Positions 7,567-16,757 of a stretch of DNA of 64,000 nt are shown here, one piece after another. Source of the DNA: Tamlana sp038148895 (GTDB lineage Bacteria; Bacteroidota; Bacteroidia; Flavobacteriales; Flavobacteriaceae); the NCBI GenBank assembly GCA_038148895.1, contig JBBVGQ010000004.1. The stretch is one strand, 5' to 3'. The position numbers were made by a program, and so were the translations under genes. Position 1 is the stretch's first letter. The number at the start of each line of letters is the position of its first letter. The notes under the pieces were generated by a model. It was not told where the DNA came from, made no database searches, and saw only the letters and a program-made list of their open reading frames with translations.

Positions 7567-7771
7567 TACCTGTTATTTTTAATGTGAATGTTGAAGGACA
7601 AAAAAAGTAAAAAGAACAACGAATAGCTCAGTAACCAGGTTCAACAACTCATTTTAGCTTCATTACTTTTTTCTTTTGGAAGACCCATTTACCAAAATTT
7701 TGCCTTCTTCTTTTTTAATTTAGTAAATTAGGGAACAAACCATTGTTAAAATAGTTTGTGTGATGCCGTAA

Positions 7772-8191
7772 ATGACAGATAACAACAAAATACAACTTGA
7801 ATTTTTAGACCACGTTGCCATTAGAGTTACAGATATGGAAGCATCGGCTAAATGGTATGAAAACGTCTTGGGGCTTAAACGCTATCAACTGCCCGAATGG
7901 AAAGACTTTCCAATTTTTTTACTTTCTGGAAAGTCAGGAATTGCCTTGTTTCCAGCAAACATAACAGATGCCGAACTTGATTCAACTTCAAAAAATGTAA
8001 AAATAGACCACTTCGCTTTTAATGTAACAAATGAAAATTTTGAAAAAGCTAAGAATAGATATCTTGAATTGAATTTGAAATTCAACATTCAAGATCATCA
8101 TTACTTTGACTCCATATACACCAGAGACTTGGATGGCCATATTGTTGAACTAACTACGATTAAAGTAAATGAGGAATACTTTTATAAATAA
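7772..8191 (+). CDS. VOC family protein (glyoxalase/dioxygenase fold)
   Basis: The product has 139 residues, the usual length of a single-domain vicinal oxygen chelate protein. The first module begins FLDHVAIRVTDMEASAKWYENVLGL, and the second has DHFAFNVTNENFEKAK and ends in DLDGHIVELTTI, where the glutamate is a likely metal ligand, as are H at the start of each half. The reaction cannot be assigned: VOC proteins include glyoxalases, isomerases and antibiotic-resistance proteins. The 205 bases upstream show no gene. The DUF2568 gene follows after 12 bases. Confidence 0.85.
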   Translation: MTDNNKIQLEFLDHVAIRVTDMEASAKWYENVLGLKRYQLPEWKDFPIFLLSGKSGIALFPANITDAELDSTSKNVKIDHFAFNVTNENFEKAKNRYLELNLKFNIQDHHYFDSIYTRDLDGHIVELTTIKVNEEYFYK

Positions 8192-8203
8192 TAACTAAAA
8201 ACC

Positions 8204-8572
8204 ATGGGCTCTCATCCAATCAATCTCATTTTTCGTTTTTTACTTGAGTTAACTGCTCTAATCTCTTTCGGTATGTGGGGATGGAAACAAAATGACGGAT
8301 GGTTACGCTTTATCTTTGCCTTCGCCTTGCCAATAATTCTGGCCACAGCCTGGGGAGTTTTTGCAGTTCCAAACGACCCCAGTCGTTCTGGTTCCGCACC
8401 AATCGTCACACCAGGTTTGGTTAGGCTTCTTTTAGAATTGGCTTTTTTTGCATTTGCTACATGGTGCTTAAAGGATATTGGTTTCACAAAAATGAGCATC
8501 ATTTTTGGTTTGCTGGTCATTGTACACTATGCATTATCATACAATCGTGTGGTATGGCTATTAACACGCTGA
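8204..8572 (+). CDS. YrdB family (DUF2568) membrane protein
   Basis: A 122-residue protein with four predicted membrane segments. The order of motifs fits the DUF2568/YrdB family: LLELTALISFGMWGW at the start, WGVFAVPNDPSRSG in the central loop and a final YNRVVWLL. The family's function is not known. The gene lies 12 bases after the VOC gene and is probably co-transcribed with it. Downstream, ACAGC (8594-8598) and GCTGT pair across a 16-base loop with a short T run, a weak candidate terminator. Confidence 0.85.
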   Translation: MGSHPINLIFRFLLELTALISFGMWGWKQNDGWLRFIFAFALPIILATAWGVFAVPNDPSRSGSAPIVTPGLVRLLLELAFFAFATWCLKDIGFTKMSIIFGLLVIVHYALSYNRVVWLLTR

Positions 8573-8660
8573 ATGGAATGTGTTTGAAAACACCAACAGC
8601 TCTCTATAATATACCGCTGTAACGTTTTTCAATTCTATTCGTCGTGAATAAAAAACAACA

Positions 8661-10058
8661 ATGAAAGCACCTTACTGGCTTACCCTTTTTCTAACTTTAA
8701 TAACCATTTACACTTCAACTGCACAACAACCCAATACTAAGTTTGGAAGAAATGAAATTATCGAAGATTTGCAGTATTTATATAGCTCGTTAAAAGAAGC
8801 CCATTACAATATTTATGCGTATACCACCAAAGAAGAATTTTCTAAAAATTACGAGGAGGTAAAGTCATCAATCACTAACGATTCCATTTCGCTCCTGGAA
8901 GCCACAACAATGCTCCAAAAAGTAATCTCGGCAGCAAATAATGGGCACACCGAAATAGATTTCCCTGGAGCTTCGTATCTTTTTTTCGGCTATAACGGAG
9001 GAACCGTATTTCCTTTAGAAATTGCCTTTGAAAACAACAAAAGTTTAATACGAAAGAACTTTTCCAACAACCCGGACATAAAAATTGGCTCAGAAATAAT
9101 AAGCATCAACGGTATTTTGATGAAAGATATCATGGCTAAAATTTACCCGCTCGTTTCAGCCGAGAGAACATACTTTAAAAACGCAAAAATTGAGATGTAT
9201 TCGTTTCCAAGATACTATTGGCAGGTATTTGGAAAGCAAGACCTATTTGAAATTTCTGTACGTCTAAATGGAACGGTCACGAAGCATTCAATTGAAGCGG
9301 TAAACCTCATTGAAGATTATGAAATGAAGCGAACTGAAATTCTTAATGCCCAAATGAAACTGAAATTCTATGAGCAATCAGTTTATTTAAACCCCGGAAA
9401 TTTTTCGGGTGACGAACAAAAGTATCAGCAATTTATAGATTCCGCCTTTGCAGAAATAAAAAACAGCAACAGCAAAAACCTCATAATTGACCTGAGAAAC
9501 AATGCAGGAGGTGATGACTCTTTTAGTAATTATTTAGTGTCATATATTGCAAACAAACCCTTTAAATGGAATTCAAAATTCACCCTAAAAACAAGTCAGT
9601 TTCTAAAAACGCACACAAGGCAACACAGCGATACAACACATGTATATTTTCAAAATATACTGTCACATAAAAACGGCGAGATTTACCCTTATGAGTTTAA
9701 TGACTACCAACCTCAAAATGACCAAAAAAGGTTTTCTGGAAAAGTATTCATTCTTATAAATAGGCAGTCCCATTCTCAGGCAGCTGTTACAGCAGCTCAA
9801 ATTCAAGATTATCGTTTCGGTATCATTGTAGGTGAAGAAACAGGAGATTTCCCATCGTTGTGTGCGTCTCAATTTCAATATACATTACCAAATACAAAAA
9901 TCCCAGTTAAGGTTTCCAAAGGATTTATTGTTCGTGTAAACGGAAGTACGAAAAAAGAAGGGGTAATTCCTGATATCGAAATAAAAGATCATCTATTGGA
10001 CGAAAATGATGAAATATTGGATAATCTTTTAGCTATTTTGGACGAACAAAAGTTGTAA
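8661..10058 (+). CDS. S41 family serine peptidase (C-terminal processing type), secreted
   Basis: The product has 465 residues with an N-terminal signal peptide (about 1-21, ending TSTAQ). A PDZ-like region lies around 130-180 and the S41 protease domain at about 230-440. The stretch RQSHSQAA at 368-375 takes the place of the usual nucleophile motif, so S372 is the likely catalytic serine; VGEETGDFPS follows at the position of the conserved glycine turn. The protein should act in the periplasm on unfolded or C-terminal peptides. It stands alone on the plus strand and faces a tRNA gene and bshB1 on the other strand. Confidence 0.85.
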   Translation: MKAPYWLTLFLTLITIYTSTAQQPNTKFGRNEIIEDLQYLYSSLKEAHYNIYAYTTKEEFSKNYEEVKSSITNDSISLLEATTMLQKVISAANNGHTEIDFPGASYLFFGYNGGTVFPLEIAFENNKSLIRKNFSNNPDIKIGSEIISINGILMKDIMAKIYPLVSAERTYFKNAKIEMYSFPRYYWQVFGKQDLFEISVRLNGTVTKHSIEAVNLIEDYEMKRTEILNAQMKLKFYEQSVYLNPGNFSGDEQKYQQFIDSAFAEIKNSNSKNLIIDLRNNAGGDDSFSNYLVSYIANKPFKWNSKFTLKTSQFLKTHTRQHSDTTHVYFQNILSHKNGEIYPYEFNDYQPQNDQKRFSGKVFILINRQSHSQAAVTAAQIQDYRFGIIVGEETGDFPSLCASQFQYTLPNTKIPVKVSKGFIVRVNGSTKKEGVIPDIEIKDHLLDENDEILDNLLAILDEQKL

Positions 10059-10091
10059 CAAAACCACATTGTCGCCAAAATTTAAGGATAC

Positions 10092-10122
10092 AAAAAAAGC
10101 CTTTCAATTTCTTGAAAGGCTT
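10092..10122 (-). terminator. Terminator of tRNA-His, probably bidirectional
   Basis: An 11-base perfect stem (10097-10107 with 10112-10122) has a 4-base loop. On the minus strand it is followed by a T run (10092-10096) just after the tRNA. On the plus strand GGTCTTTTT follows, so it can also end transcription from the S41 gene. Confidence 0.8.
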
Positions 10123-10132
10123 GGTCTTTTTG

Positions 10133-10207
10133 GGTGGAAGATCGGTCTCGAACCGACGACCTCCTGAACCACAATCAGGCGCTCTAACCAACTGAGCTAC
10201 AACCACC
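10133..10207 (-). tRNA. tRNA-His (GTG)
   Basis: The 75-base minus-strand sequence folds as a tRNA: D arm GCTC/GAGC, anticodon stem CCTGA/TCAGG with loop TTGTGGT (anticodon GTG), 5-base variable loop, and T arm GTCGG/CCGAT with loop TTCGAGA. The extra G at position -1 opposite C73, the hallmark of tRNA-His, is encoded. CCA is not encoded. In the acceptor stem, positions 5 and 6 face positions 68 and 67 as U-U pairs, which is unusual. Confidence 0.95.
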
Positions 10208-10318
10208 ATGTTAAGCGCATTATAAATGCGAGTGCAAATGTAAATCTTTTCAATGGTATCTACAAAGACTTTTTTAATATTTCTAATTAAAATATAATAA
10301 AAGATTCTGCAAGCCGAA

Positions 10319-11035
10319 TTACTTTAAATCAAACAAACTCTCAACAGCAACGTATCGTTCTGCCGTAAAACCTTCAGCATGTTCTACCCCTATCAAACGC
10401 CCTAAATCGCGAGCCCTGTAAATAATACTATCAGTAAAATTTTTGCTTGATATTGGGGTTTGGGGTTCTTGGCTGCCTTCATTATAAAATTGTGTTTTAA
10501 AGGCCATAACAGCTTCCATCTTTTGGCCAACATAACCAGTTATATCAACAACGACATCAGGTTCTATATTTTTCCACTGTATAAAATGGTAAACTTGCTT
10601 CGGCCGCCAAGCGTTCTGTGGTTTACCATCTAGATTAGTTTCAATTTTAACCAATCCACTTAAAAAACAGGCATCACTGGCTAGTTTACTGCCTTTTCCG
10701 TGATCAATATGCCTGTCATCCACGGCATTACACAAAACAATTTCAGGTTGGTATTTCCTTATAATCTTGATAATTTCTAATTGGTGCGCTTTATCGTTAG
10801 TGAAAAACCCATCTGCAAACCTAAGATTCTCTCTAACTAAAACACCAAGTATCTTTGCTGAATTTGCAGCTTCTACATCCCGTGTTTCTGCCGAACCTCT
10901 GGTTCCAAGTTCTCCTCGGGTCAAATCCAAAATGCCAACTTTCTTTCCACGGGTCACTTCTTTTGCTATGGTTCCGCCACAACCTAACTCAACATCATCT
11001 GGATGCGCCCCAATGGCTAAAATGTCTAATTTCAT
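10319..11035 (-). CDS. bshB1: Bacillithiol biosynthesis deacetylase BshB1
   Basis: From the ATG at 11035 the product has 238 residues, the normal length; an upstream in-frame start would add 20 residues without homology. The zinc-binding AHPDD motif is at residues 10-14 and HIDHGKGSKLA is the second zinc-ligand region. GELGTRGS and the C-terminal end (GVEHAEGFTAERYVAVESLF) are typical for BshB1 as opposed to general PIG-L enzymes. It removes the acetyl group from GlcNAc-malate in bacillithiol synthesis, the low-molecular-weight thiol of many Bacteroidota. It is a single gene, divergent from the SLC13 carrier. Confidence 0.93.
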   Translation of the reverse strand: MKLDILAIGAHPDDVELGCGGTIAKEVTRGKKVGILDLTRGELGTRGSAETRDVEAANSAKILGVLVRENLRFADGFFTNDKAHQLEIIKIIRKYQPEIVLCNAVDDRHIDHGKGSKLASDACFLSGLVKIETNLDGKPQNAWRPKQVYHFIQWKNIEPDVVVDITGYVGQKMEAVMAFKTQFYNEGSQEPQTPISSKNFTDSIIYRARDLGRLIGVEHAEGFTAERYVAVESLFDLK

Positions 11036-11306
11036 ATTTATTTCTTTTGATTTTTGGGTCACTTTCTCCTTCATTGCAACAAAAATTTGCAACAAAAAAC
11101 TCGGTAATCTTAAAACCTGTTATTACGCAAACGTATTCGTAAATGTATTTAACATTTTTTAGGCCATAAATATAGTAATAATTGAAAAATGAGGTATAGC
11201 CTCAAAGCATGACATTTGTCATAATAATTAGAGACCTCCATCTGTAATTTTACACTGTAATTCTGAGGCACTATCCTAAGTGTCAAAGTTAAAAAGAAAA
11301 CAAGAA

Positions 11307-13148
11307 ATGATCTATTTAATGCTTGCCATATTAGTTGTTACCATAGCCCTCTTTGTTTGGGGAAAGTTTCCACCAGACATTGTGGCATTGATATCTATGA
11401 TTACACTTTTCTTAACAGGTATTTTAGATGCCAAGGAAACTTTAAGCGGCTTTAGCAACCCAACAGTAATTATGATTGCGGCCCTGTTCATTATTGGAGA
11501 AGGAATTGCGCAAACTGGTTGGACCGCCCTTGCTGGTAAGAAATTTGTTGAATGGGCTGGAAAAAGCGTTCCTAAACTATTGGTCATCGTAACACTTGGC
11601 GCCGGCGTTTTATCTGGTTTTGTTAGTAATACAGGTACTGTGGCTACGTTGATGCCTCTTACAATATCATCTGCCTGGAGTATTGGTACGCTACCGTCAA
11701 AAATGTTAATGCCCGTTGCCTTTGGTTCAAACACAGGTGGTTTATTGACATTAACCGGTACTCCCCCAAACATCATTGCAAGCAACGCTTTGATTGATGC
11801 TGGGTTTGAAGGTTTTTCATTTTTTGAATTTGGTCTGATTGGTGTTCCCTTACTCATAGTGGCCTTGTTATACTTTAGATATATAGGCTATAAATTATTG
11901 CCAAAAAACAAAACCAATAACAAACCGGTAAATATTGAATCTACCTTACACAATTGGATAGAAGCCTATAAAGTTGACACTGGTTACTACAGACTTCGTG
12001 TTCGATCTATTTCTCCATTGTTGAATACGCAACTAAAGGATTGGGACTTCGAAAAAAACTATAATGTATCCATCATTAGAATAAAAAGAAGACACCCTAA
12101 CGTTCTAAAAAAGATACCAACGTTTATTGAATTTCCAGACCCAAATACCGAGTTTCTTTACCACGACATCATTACGGTTAAAGGAGAAACCGATGCCATC
12201 AATAAAATAATGATTACGTTCAGATTAGGCCTGTTGCCCCTTGAACCCATCACTGATGAGCTTAAGCATAACCTAATCAATCAAGAGGTTGGTATGACCG
12301 AAGTGATTGTAAACCCTAACTCAATTTTGGTTGGAAGAAAATACAAATTAGGCGATTACTTCAAAAGATTTGGTATCCAACTTTTGGCAGCCTCAAGAAA
12401 CAATAAGGCCTTACAGGAAAATGAAATTACCGTAAAAGCAGGAGATGCCTTTTTATTAAGAGGTAGTTGGGAACATATTGAAGATCTTAAAAACCAACAT
12501 GAAAACTTAGTTATTATTGGAAGTCCTGAGGGTATGGCCAAAAATGTTGAAAACCTAAATACCAAATCATTCATTGCCATGGGCGCACTTATACTCATGA
12601 TTGTATTAATGGTATTGAATGCTGTACCAGGTTCCATTGCAGCTCTAATTTCAGCTGGGGTTGTTCTATTAACAGGCTGTGTACCAATATCAAAAGCCTA
12701 CAAAGGCATTAGCTGGACCAGTGTGGTTATGATTGCCGCCATGATACCAATGGGTATTGCACTGCAAAAAACAGGTACTGCCCAAGTTATTGCCAACGGA
12801 TTGGTAAGCTATTTAGGCTCCATACACCCCATTTTATTGCTAGGTGGCGTGTTTTTACTAACAACAACATTCAGTCAAGTAATAAACAACTCAGCCACAG
12901 CGGTACTAATGGCTCCTATAGCCATACTTGCTGCCAGCTCGCTGAACTTATCGCCTGCCCCATTTATGATTGTGGTAGCGATAAGTGCATCAACAGCATT
13001 TTTAACACCAATAGGCACCACAACAAATGCCATGGTGATGACAGCTGGAGCTTATAAGTTTATGGACTACCTAAAAGTAGGTGCTCCACTACTATTATTC
13101 ATTTTTATAATCACGTTGATATTAGTGCCTGTAATATGGCCATTTTAA
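11307..13148 (+). CDS. SLC13 family permease with TrkA-C domains
   Basis: About 613 residues from the ATG at 11307; a GTG at 11280 would add nine residues. Membrane segments fill residues 1-200 and 410-613. The two signature stretches are SNTGTVATLMPLT with TGTPPNIIASN in the first half, and INNSATAVLMAPI with TPIGTTTNAMV in the second half, the DASS/SLC13 repeats that bind sodium and substrate. Two TrkA-C-like regulatory domains lie between them (about 225-390). Such carriers bring in dicarboxylates, sulfate or related anions. The neighbour pckA, 36 bases downstream, makes C4-dicarboxylate uptake for gluconeogenesis an attractive but unproven idea. Confidence 0.85.
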   Translation: MIYLMLAILVVTIALFVWGKFPPDIVALISMITLFLTGILDAKETLSGFSNPTVIMIAALFIIGEGIAQTGWTALAGKKFVEWAGKSVPKLLVIVTLGAGVLSGFVSNTGTVATLMPLTISSAWSIGTLPSKMLMPVAFGSNTGGLLTLTGTPPNIIASNALIDAGFEGFSFFEFGLIGVPLLIVALLYFRYIGYKLLPKNKTNNKPVNIESTLHNWIEAYKVDTGYYRLRVRSISPLLNTQLKDWDFEKNYNVSIIRIKRRHPNVLKKIPTFIEFPDPNTEFLYHDIITVKGETDAINKIMITFRLGLLPLEPITDELKHNLINQEVGMTEVIVNPNSILVGRKYKLGDYFKRFGIQLLAASRNNKALQENEITVKAGDAFLLRGSWEHIEDLKNQHENLVIIGSPEGMAKNVENLNTKSFIAMGALILMIVLMVLNAVPGSIAALISAGVVLLTGCVPISKAYKGISWTSVVMIAAMIPMGIALQKTGTAQVIANGLVSYLGSIHPILLLGGVFLLTTTFSQVINNSATAVLMAPIAILAASSLNLSPAPFMIVVAISASTAFLTPIGTTTNAMVMTAGAYKFMDYLKVGAPLLLFIFIITLILVPVIWPF

Positions 13149-13184
13149 AATAAATTTTAATAAGAACCTTAAAAATTAAATGAC

Positions 13185-14816
13185 ATGAAAGAATCAGCAA
13201 CAGTAACTGCAGGTCCAGATTTAGAACAATATGGACTGAAAAACGTAGATGTGCATTGGAACCTATCGCCTGAAGAACTTCAAAAAATAACAGTTGAAAA
13301 AGGTATGGGAAGAGAAACCGCTAACGGAACACTTGCCATTAACACTGGCAAATTTACTGGGCGTTCACCTCAAGATAGATTTTTGGTAAAAGACGATTAT
13401 ACTGCAGATAAAGTTTGGTGGGGAAAAACTAACAAACCTCTATCTCCTGAGAATTTCGATAAACTTAAAAACGAAGTTCTAAAATACCTTTCTGGAAAAG
13501 AAATTTATGCAAGAGACGGATACGTTTGTGCCGAGCCAGAATTCCGCACAAATATTAGAACCATAACTGAATTCCCTTGGTCTAATCTATTTGTTTACAA
13601 CATGTTCTTAAGACCAAGCGAAAAAGAATTGGAGAATTTTAAAGAAGATTGGTTAATCCTTTGTGCTCCTGGATATATTTGTCCAGATCCAAAAGAATAC
13701 GGTATTCGCCAAGGTAATTTTTCAATCATCAACTTCACCCAGAAAATCGCTTTGGTTGGAGGATCAGCTTACACAGGTGAAATGAAAAAAGGCATTTTCT
13801 CTGCATTAAACATGATTTTGCCGGTTGAAAAAAATGTATTGCCTATGCACTGTTCAGCCAACGTTGGCAAATATGGCGATACCGCCATTTTCTTTGGATT
13901 ATCTGGAACAGGAAAAACGACGCTTTCAGCAGATCCTGAAAGAAAGTTAATTGGTGATGATGAGCATGGTTGGACAGCGGATAACACCATCTTTAACTTT
14001 GAAGGTGGATGCTACGCCAAAGTAATTGACCTTACCGAAGAAAAAGAACCAGACATCTTTAGAGCGGTAAAACCAGGTGCTTTACTTGAAAATATTGTGA
14101 TTAAAGACAATGGCGAGCCAGATTATGAAGATAGTAGCATTACTCAAAACACACGTGTAAGCTACCCAATTTATCATATTGACAACATTCAAGAAACCCT
14201 TTATGCCAATAACCCAAAGAACATTTTCTTCTTAACTTGTGATGCCTTTGGTGTATTGCCTCCAGTATCAAAATTAACGCCTGGCCAAGCCGCATATCAT
14301 TTTATTTCAGGATACACAGCTAAAGTAGCTGGAACTGAAGCTGGAATTACTGAGCCTGTGCCTTCATTCTCTGCTTGTTTTGGCGAGCCATTTATGCCAT
14401 TGCACCCAACGGTTTACGGAGAAATGTTAAGCAAAAAAATGCAAGAAGCTGGTGTAAATGTTTGGTTAATCAATACAGGATGGAGCGGCGGCGCTTATGG
14501 CGTTGGTTCCCGTATTAAACTGAAATACACCAGAGCCATGATTACCGCAATTCTTAACGGTGAATTGGACAATGTGGACTATGAACAAAACTTTATTTTT
14601 GGTTTATTTATGCCGAAATACTGTCCTGGTGTTCCATCTGAGATTTTAGATCCGATGAACACTTGGTTACAAAAAGGTGCTTATGTGGGTAAAGCCATTC
14701 AATTGGCGCACTCATTCCACTTAAACTTTGAGAAATTCGCACAACAAGCATCCGAACAAATTATTGAAGGAGGTCCGCTAATTGATGAACACCATCACTT
14801 ACACGAACACTTTTAA
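13185..14816 (+). CDS. pckA: Phosphoenolpyruvate carboxykinase (ATP)
   Basis: The product has 543 residues, full length for the ATP-dependent enzyme. Key motifs are present: the N-terminal TGRSPQDRFLVKD, GGSAYTGEMKKG, the kinase loop GLSGTGKTTLS (K244, T245, T246), the metal site IGDDEHGW and the C-terminal TGWSGG. It converts oxaloacetate and ATP to phosphoenolpyruvate, CO2 and ADP, the first committed step of gluconeogenesis. It lies 36 bases behind the SLC13 carrier and ahead of a strong terminator, so the two probably form an operon for growth on organic acids. Confidence 0.98.
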   Translation: MKESATVTAGPDLEQYGLKNVDVHWNLSPEELQKITVEKGMGRETANGTLAINTGKFTGRSPQDRFLVKDDYTADKVWWGKTNKPLSPENFDKLKNEVLKYLSGKEIYARDGYVCAEPEFRTNIRTITEFPWSNLFVYNMFLRPSEKELENFKEDWLILCAPGYICPDPKEYGIRQGNFSIINFTQKIALVGGSAYTGEMKKGIFSALNMILPVEKNVLPMHCSANVGKYGDTAIFFGLSGTGKTTLSADPERKLIGDDEHGWTADNTIFNFEGGCYAKVIDLTEEKEPDIFRAVKPGALLENIVIKDNGEPDYEDSSITQNTRVSYPIYHIDNIQETLYANNPKNIFFLTCDAFGVLPPVSKLTPGQAAYHFISGYTAKVAGTEAGITEPVPSFSACFGEPFMPLHPTVYGEMLSKKMQEAGVNVWLINTGWSGGAYGVGSRIKLKYTRAMITAILNGELDNVDYEQNFIFGLFMPKYCPGVPSEILDPMNTWLQKGAYVGKAIQLAHSFHLNFEKFAQQASEQIIEGGPLIDEHHHLHEHF

Positions 14817-14834
14817 TAGGTTCTTATTAACCTT

Positions 14835-14861
14835 AAAAGGAGCTCTTTTAGAGCTCCTTTT
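14835..14861 (+). terminator. Intrinsic terminator after pckA
   Basis: A perfect 11-base stem AAAAGGAGCTC/GAGCTCCTTTT has a 5-base loop and ends in a T-rich stretch, 18 bases after the pckA stop. The remaining 150 bases up to 15018 show no gene. Confidence 0.9.
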
Positions 14862-15017
14862 ATATTTTACAACATCATCTGTTTGGCTGTTTAAACCTTT
14901 AAATGAACGGAGCAGCTTTCTGGCTAAACATTCTTTAACTGAAAAACATTTACAATTCCTTTTTGAAACAAACCACAGTTCCTTTCAATTCTTAGTATAT
15001 TCACAAAAAATTTTCAA

Positions 15018-15680
15018 ATGCTAAAAGCAGTTATTTTTGATATGGATGGCGTTATTATTGACAGCGAACCATTGCATATACGAGCTTATAACAATATGTT
15101 CAATGAAGTTGGCATTAAGGTATCATCAGCGCTTTATGAATCTTTTACAGGGCAATCTACCATTAATATCTGCAAACGTTTGTGCGATACCTTTAACTTA
15201 AAAGAATCTCCCGAGGATTTAGTGGCCTTAAAACGTAAGCACTACAGACAGTTTTTTGATGCAGATTCTGATTTGGCGCTTATTGATGGTGTTTTGGATT
15301 TGATAAAAAACTATCATGAAAACGGGCTAACTCTTGTATTGGGCTCGTCGGCATCCATGGATGGCATTAACCTAATTTTTGAGCGCTTTGATTTAAATAA
15401 ATACTTTAAAGCCAAACTAAGTGGTGGTGATTTAAAACAGTCCAAACCACACCCCGAAATTTTCATCAAGTCCGTTGAAGCCACAGGATTTAGTAAGGAA
15501 GAATGCATTGTTATTGAAGATTCAACCAATGGTGTAGAAGCCGCCAAAGCCGCAGGTATTTTTTGCGTAGGCTATGATAGCTTTCATTCTAAAAACCAAG
15601 ATTATAGCAAGGCTAATTTGATCATCGAGAACTTTGAAGATATAGCCTTTTCAAAAATTAAAAATATTTTAAACAAGTAA
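15018..15680 (+). CDS. HAD family hydrolase (beta-phosphoglucomutase-like)
   Basis: This 220-residue protein has the four HAD motifs: FDMDGVI with D8 and D10 as nucleophile and acid/base, LGSSAS near 111, lysine in KPHPEIF near 147 and IEDSTNGVEAA near 168. The helical cap between motifs 1 and 2 belongs to the C1 type found in beta-phosphoglucomutase and 2-deoxyglucose-6-phosphate phosphatase. It should act on a small sugar phosphate in the cytosol; the substrate is unknown. It is a single gene between a terminator and convergent mscL. Confidence 0.85.
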   Translation: MLKAVIFDMDGVIIDSEPLHIRAYNNMFNEVGIKVSSALYESFTGQSTINICKRLCDTFNLKESPEDLVALKRKHYRQFFDADSDLALIDGVLDLIKNYHENGLTLVLGSSASMDGINLIFERFDLNKYFKAKLSGGDLKQSKPHPEIFIKSVEATGFSKEECIVIEDSTNGVEAAKAAGIFCVGYDSFHSKNQDYSKANLIIENFEDIAFSKIKNILNK

Positions 15681-15700
15681 AACAAATAGTTTTTGCCTGT

Positions 15701-16153
15701 TTAATCCATTTTTCTATTGGCCCTTAAAAGCTTATTTTGCTCTTCCATAAGCTCGTTTAGGTTAGAAAGCAATTCGATATCTTTTGGTGTGGCCACCGAT
15801 GTGTCCTTGGAATCCTGTGCTTTGTTTTTCAATCGGTTCATAAACTTTACGACTATAAAAACGGTAAAACCTATAATTAAAAAATCAAGCACTACCTCGC
15901 CTAAAGCACCATAACCAATAGCAACCTCATCGGTTATGGTATTGCCTGAGGCATCCATTACAGCGTCTTTTAAAATGATGCGTTTATCGTGAAAATTCAC
16001 ACCGTTTGTCAGTAATGATAAGGGAGGAAGAAACACCTTTTTAACCAACACATCAATAACTTTATTGAACGCTGCACCAATTATTATACCTATGGCCATG
16101 TCTATCATATTGCCCTTTACAGCAAACTCTTTAAATTCCTTTATTAATTGCAT
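15701..16153 (-). CDS. mscL: Large-conductance mechanosensitive channel MscL
   Basis: The product has 150 residues. It starts with the conserved cytoplasmic helix (KEFKEFAVKGN), followed by a first membrane helix (MAIGIIIGAAFNKVIDVLV), a periplasmic loop that is longer than in E. coli, a second membrane helix (FLIIGFTVFIVVKFMN) and a C-terminal helical bundle ending in EEQNKLL. It opens under membrane tension to release solutes in hypo-osmotic shock. It is a single gene convergent with the HAD hydrolase gene, with only 20 bases between their stops. Confidence 0.96.
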   Translation of the reverse strand: MQLIKEFKEFAVKGNMIDMAIGIIIGAAFNKVIDVLVKKVFLPPLSLLTNGVNFHDKRIILKDAVMDASGNTITDEVAIGYGALGEVVLDFLIIGFTVFIVVKFMNRLKNKAQDSKDTSVATPKDIELLSNLNELMEEQNKLLRANRKMD

Positions 16154-16327
16154 AATCCTTGTTTATATTTAAACACAAAGATAAAAGTCAGCGTCGTATT
16201 CACCTAAAAGTTGAACAATTGTTGTAACTTATATCACTTTTCACTCAAATCAAATGGAGTCTAGAGACCATTATAAAAACGGGGTAAATCCGAAAAACCA
16301 AAAGAGTAGGAACTAAAATTTAAGATT

Positions 16328-16600
16328 ATGCCAAAATATGTAATCGAAAGAGAGATTCCAGGAGCTGGTGATTTAACTCCTGAACAATTAAAAGGAATTT
16401 CACAAACTTCTTGTGGAGTTTTAAGAGAATTAGGACCTGAAATACAATGGGTTCACAGCTATGTAGCTAATGATAAAATTTATTGTATCTACAACGCTCC
16501 CAATGAAGAAATGGTTCGTGAGCATGCAAAACGAGGTGGCTTTCCTTCTAATAAAGTCAGCAAAGTATTATCAATTATTGACCCTGTTACTGCCGAGTAA
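16328..16600 (+). CDS. DUF4242 domain protein
   Basis: A 90-residue single-domain protein of the DUF4242 family, with the characteristic start YVIEREIPGAG, the central QWVHSYVANDKIYCIYNAPNEE and the final AKRGGFPSNKVSKV. One characterised member (SCO4226 of Streptomyces) binds nickel and has a ferredoxin-like fold; whether this one does is unknown. It has its own spacing on both sides and no evident operon partners. Confidence 0.85.
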   Translation: MPKYVIEREIPGAGDLTPEQLKGISQTSCGVLRELGPEIQWVHSYVANDKIYCIYNAPNEEMVREHAKRGGFPSNKVSKVLSIIDPVTAE

Positions 16601-16757
16601 TATATTATCCATAAGGATTAAATCAATTCATATTTCCATGCACAACCGTTTATAATCTCAATTACTGGTGGACAAGCTAATTGCAAATCCAACAGTAATC
16701 ATTAATATTGGTAATCGAAAACTAAAAACCATCAAAAAAAGGTTGTAAATAAATACA

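Noticed and set aside
11312..11857. 181-codon minus-strand frame inside the SLC13 gene
   Set aside because: The plus strand encodes conserved transporter motifs over the same bases; the antisense frame has no recognisable domain.
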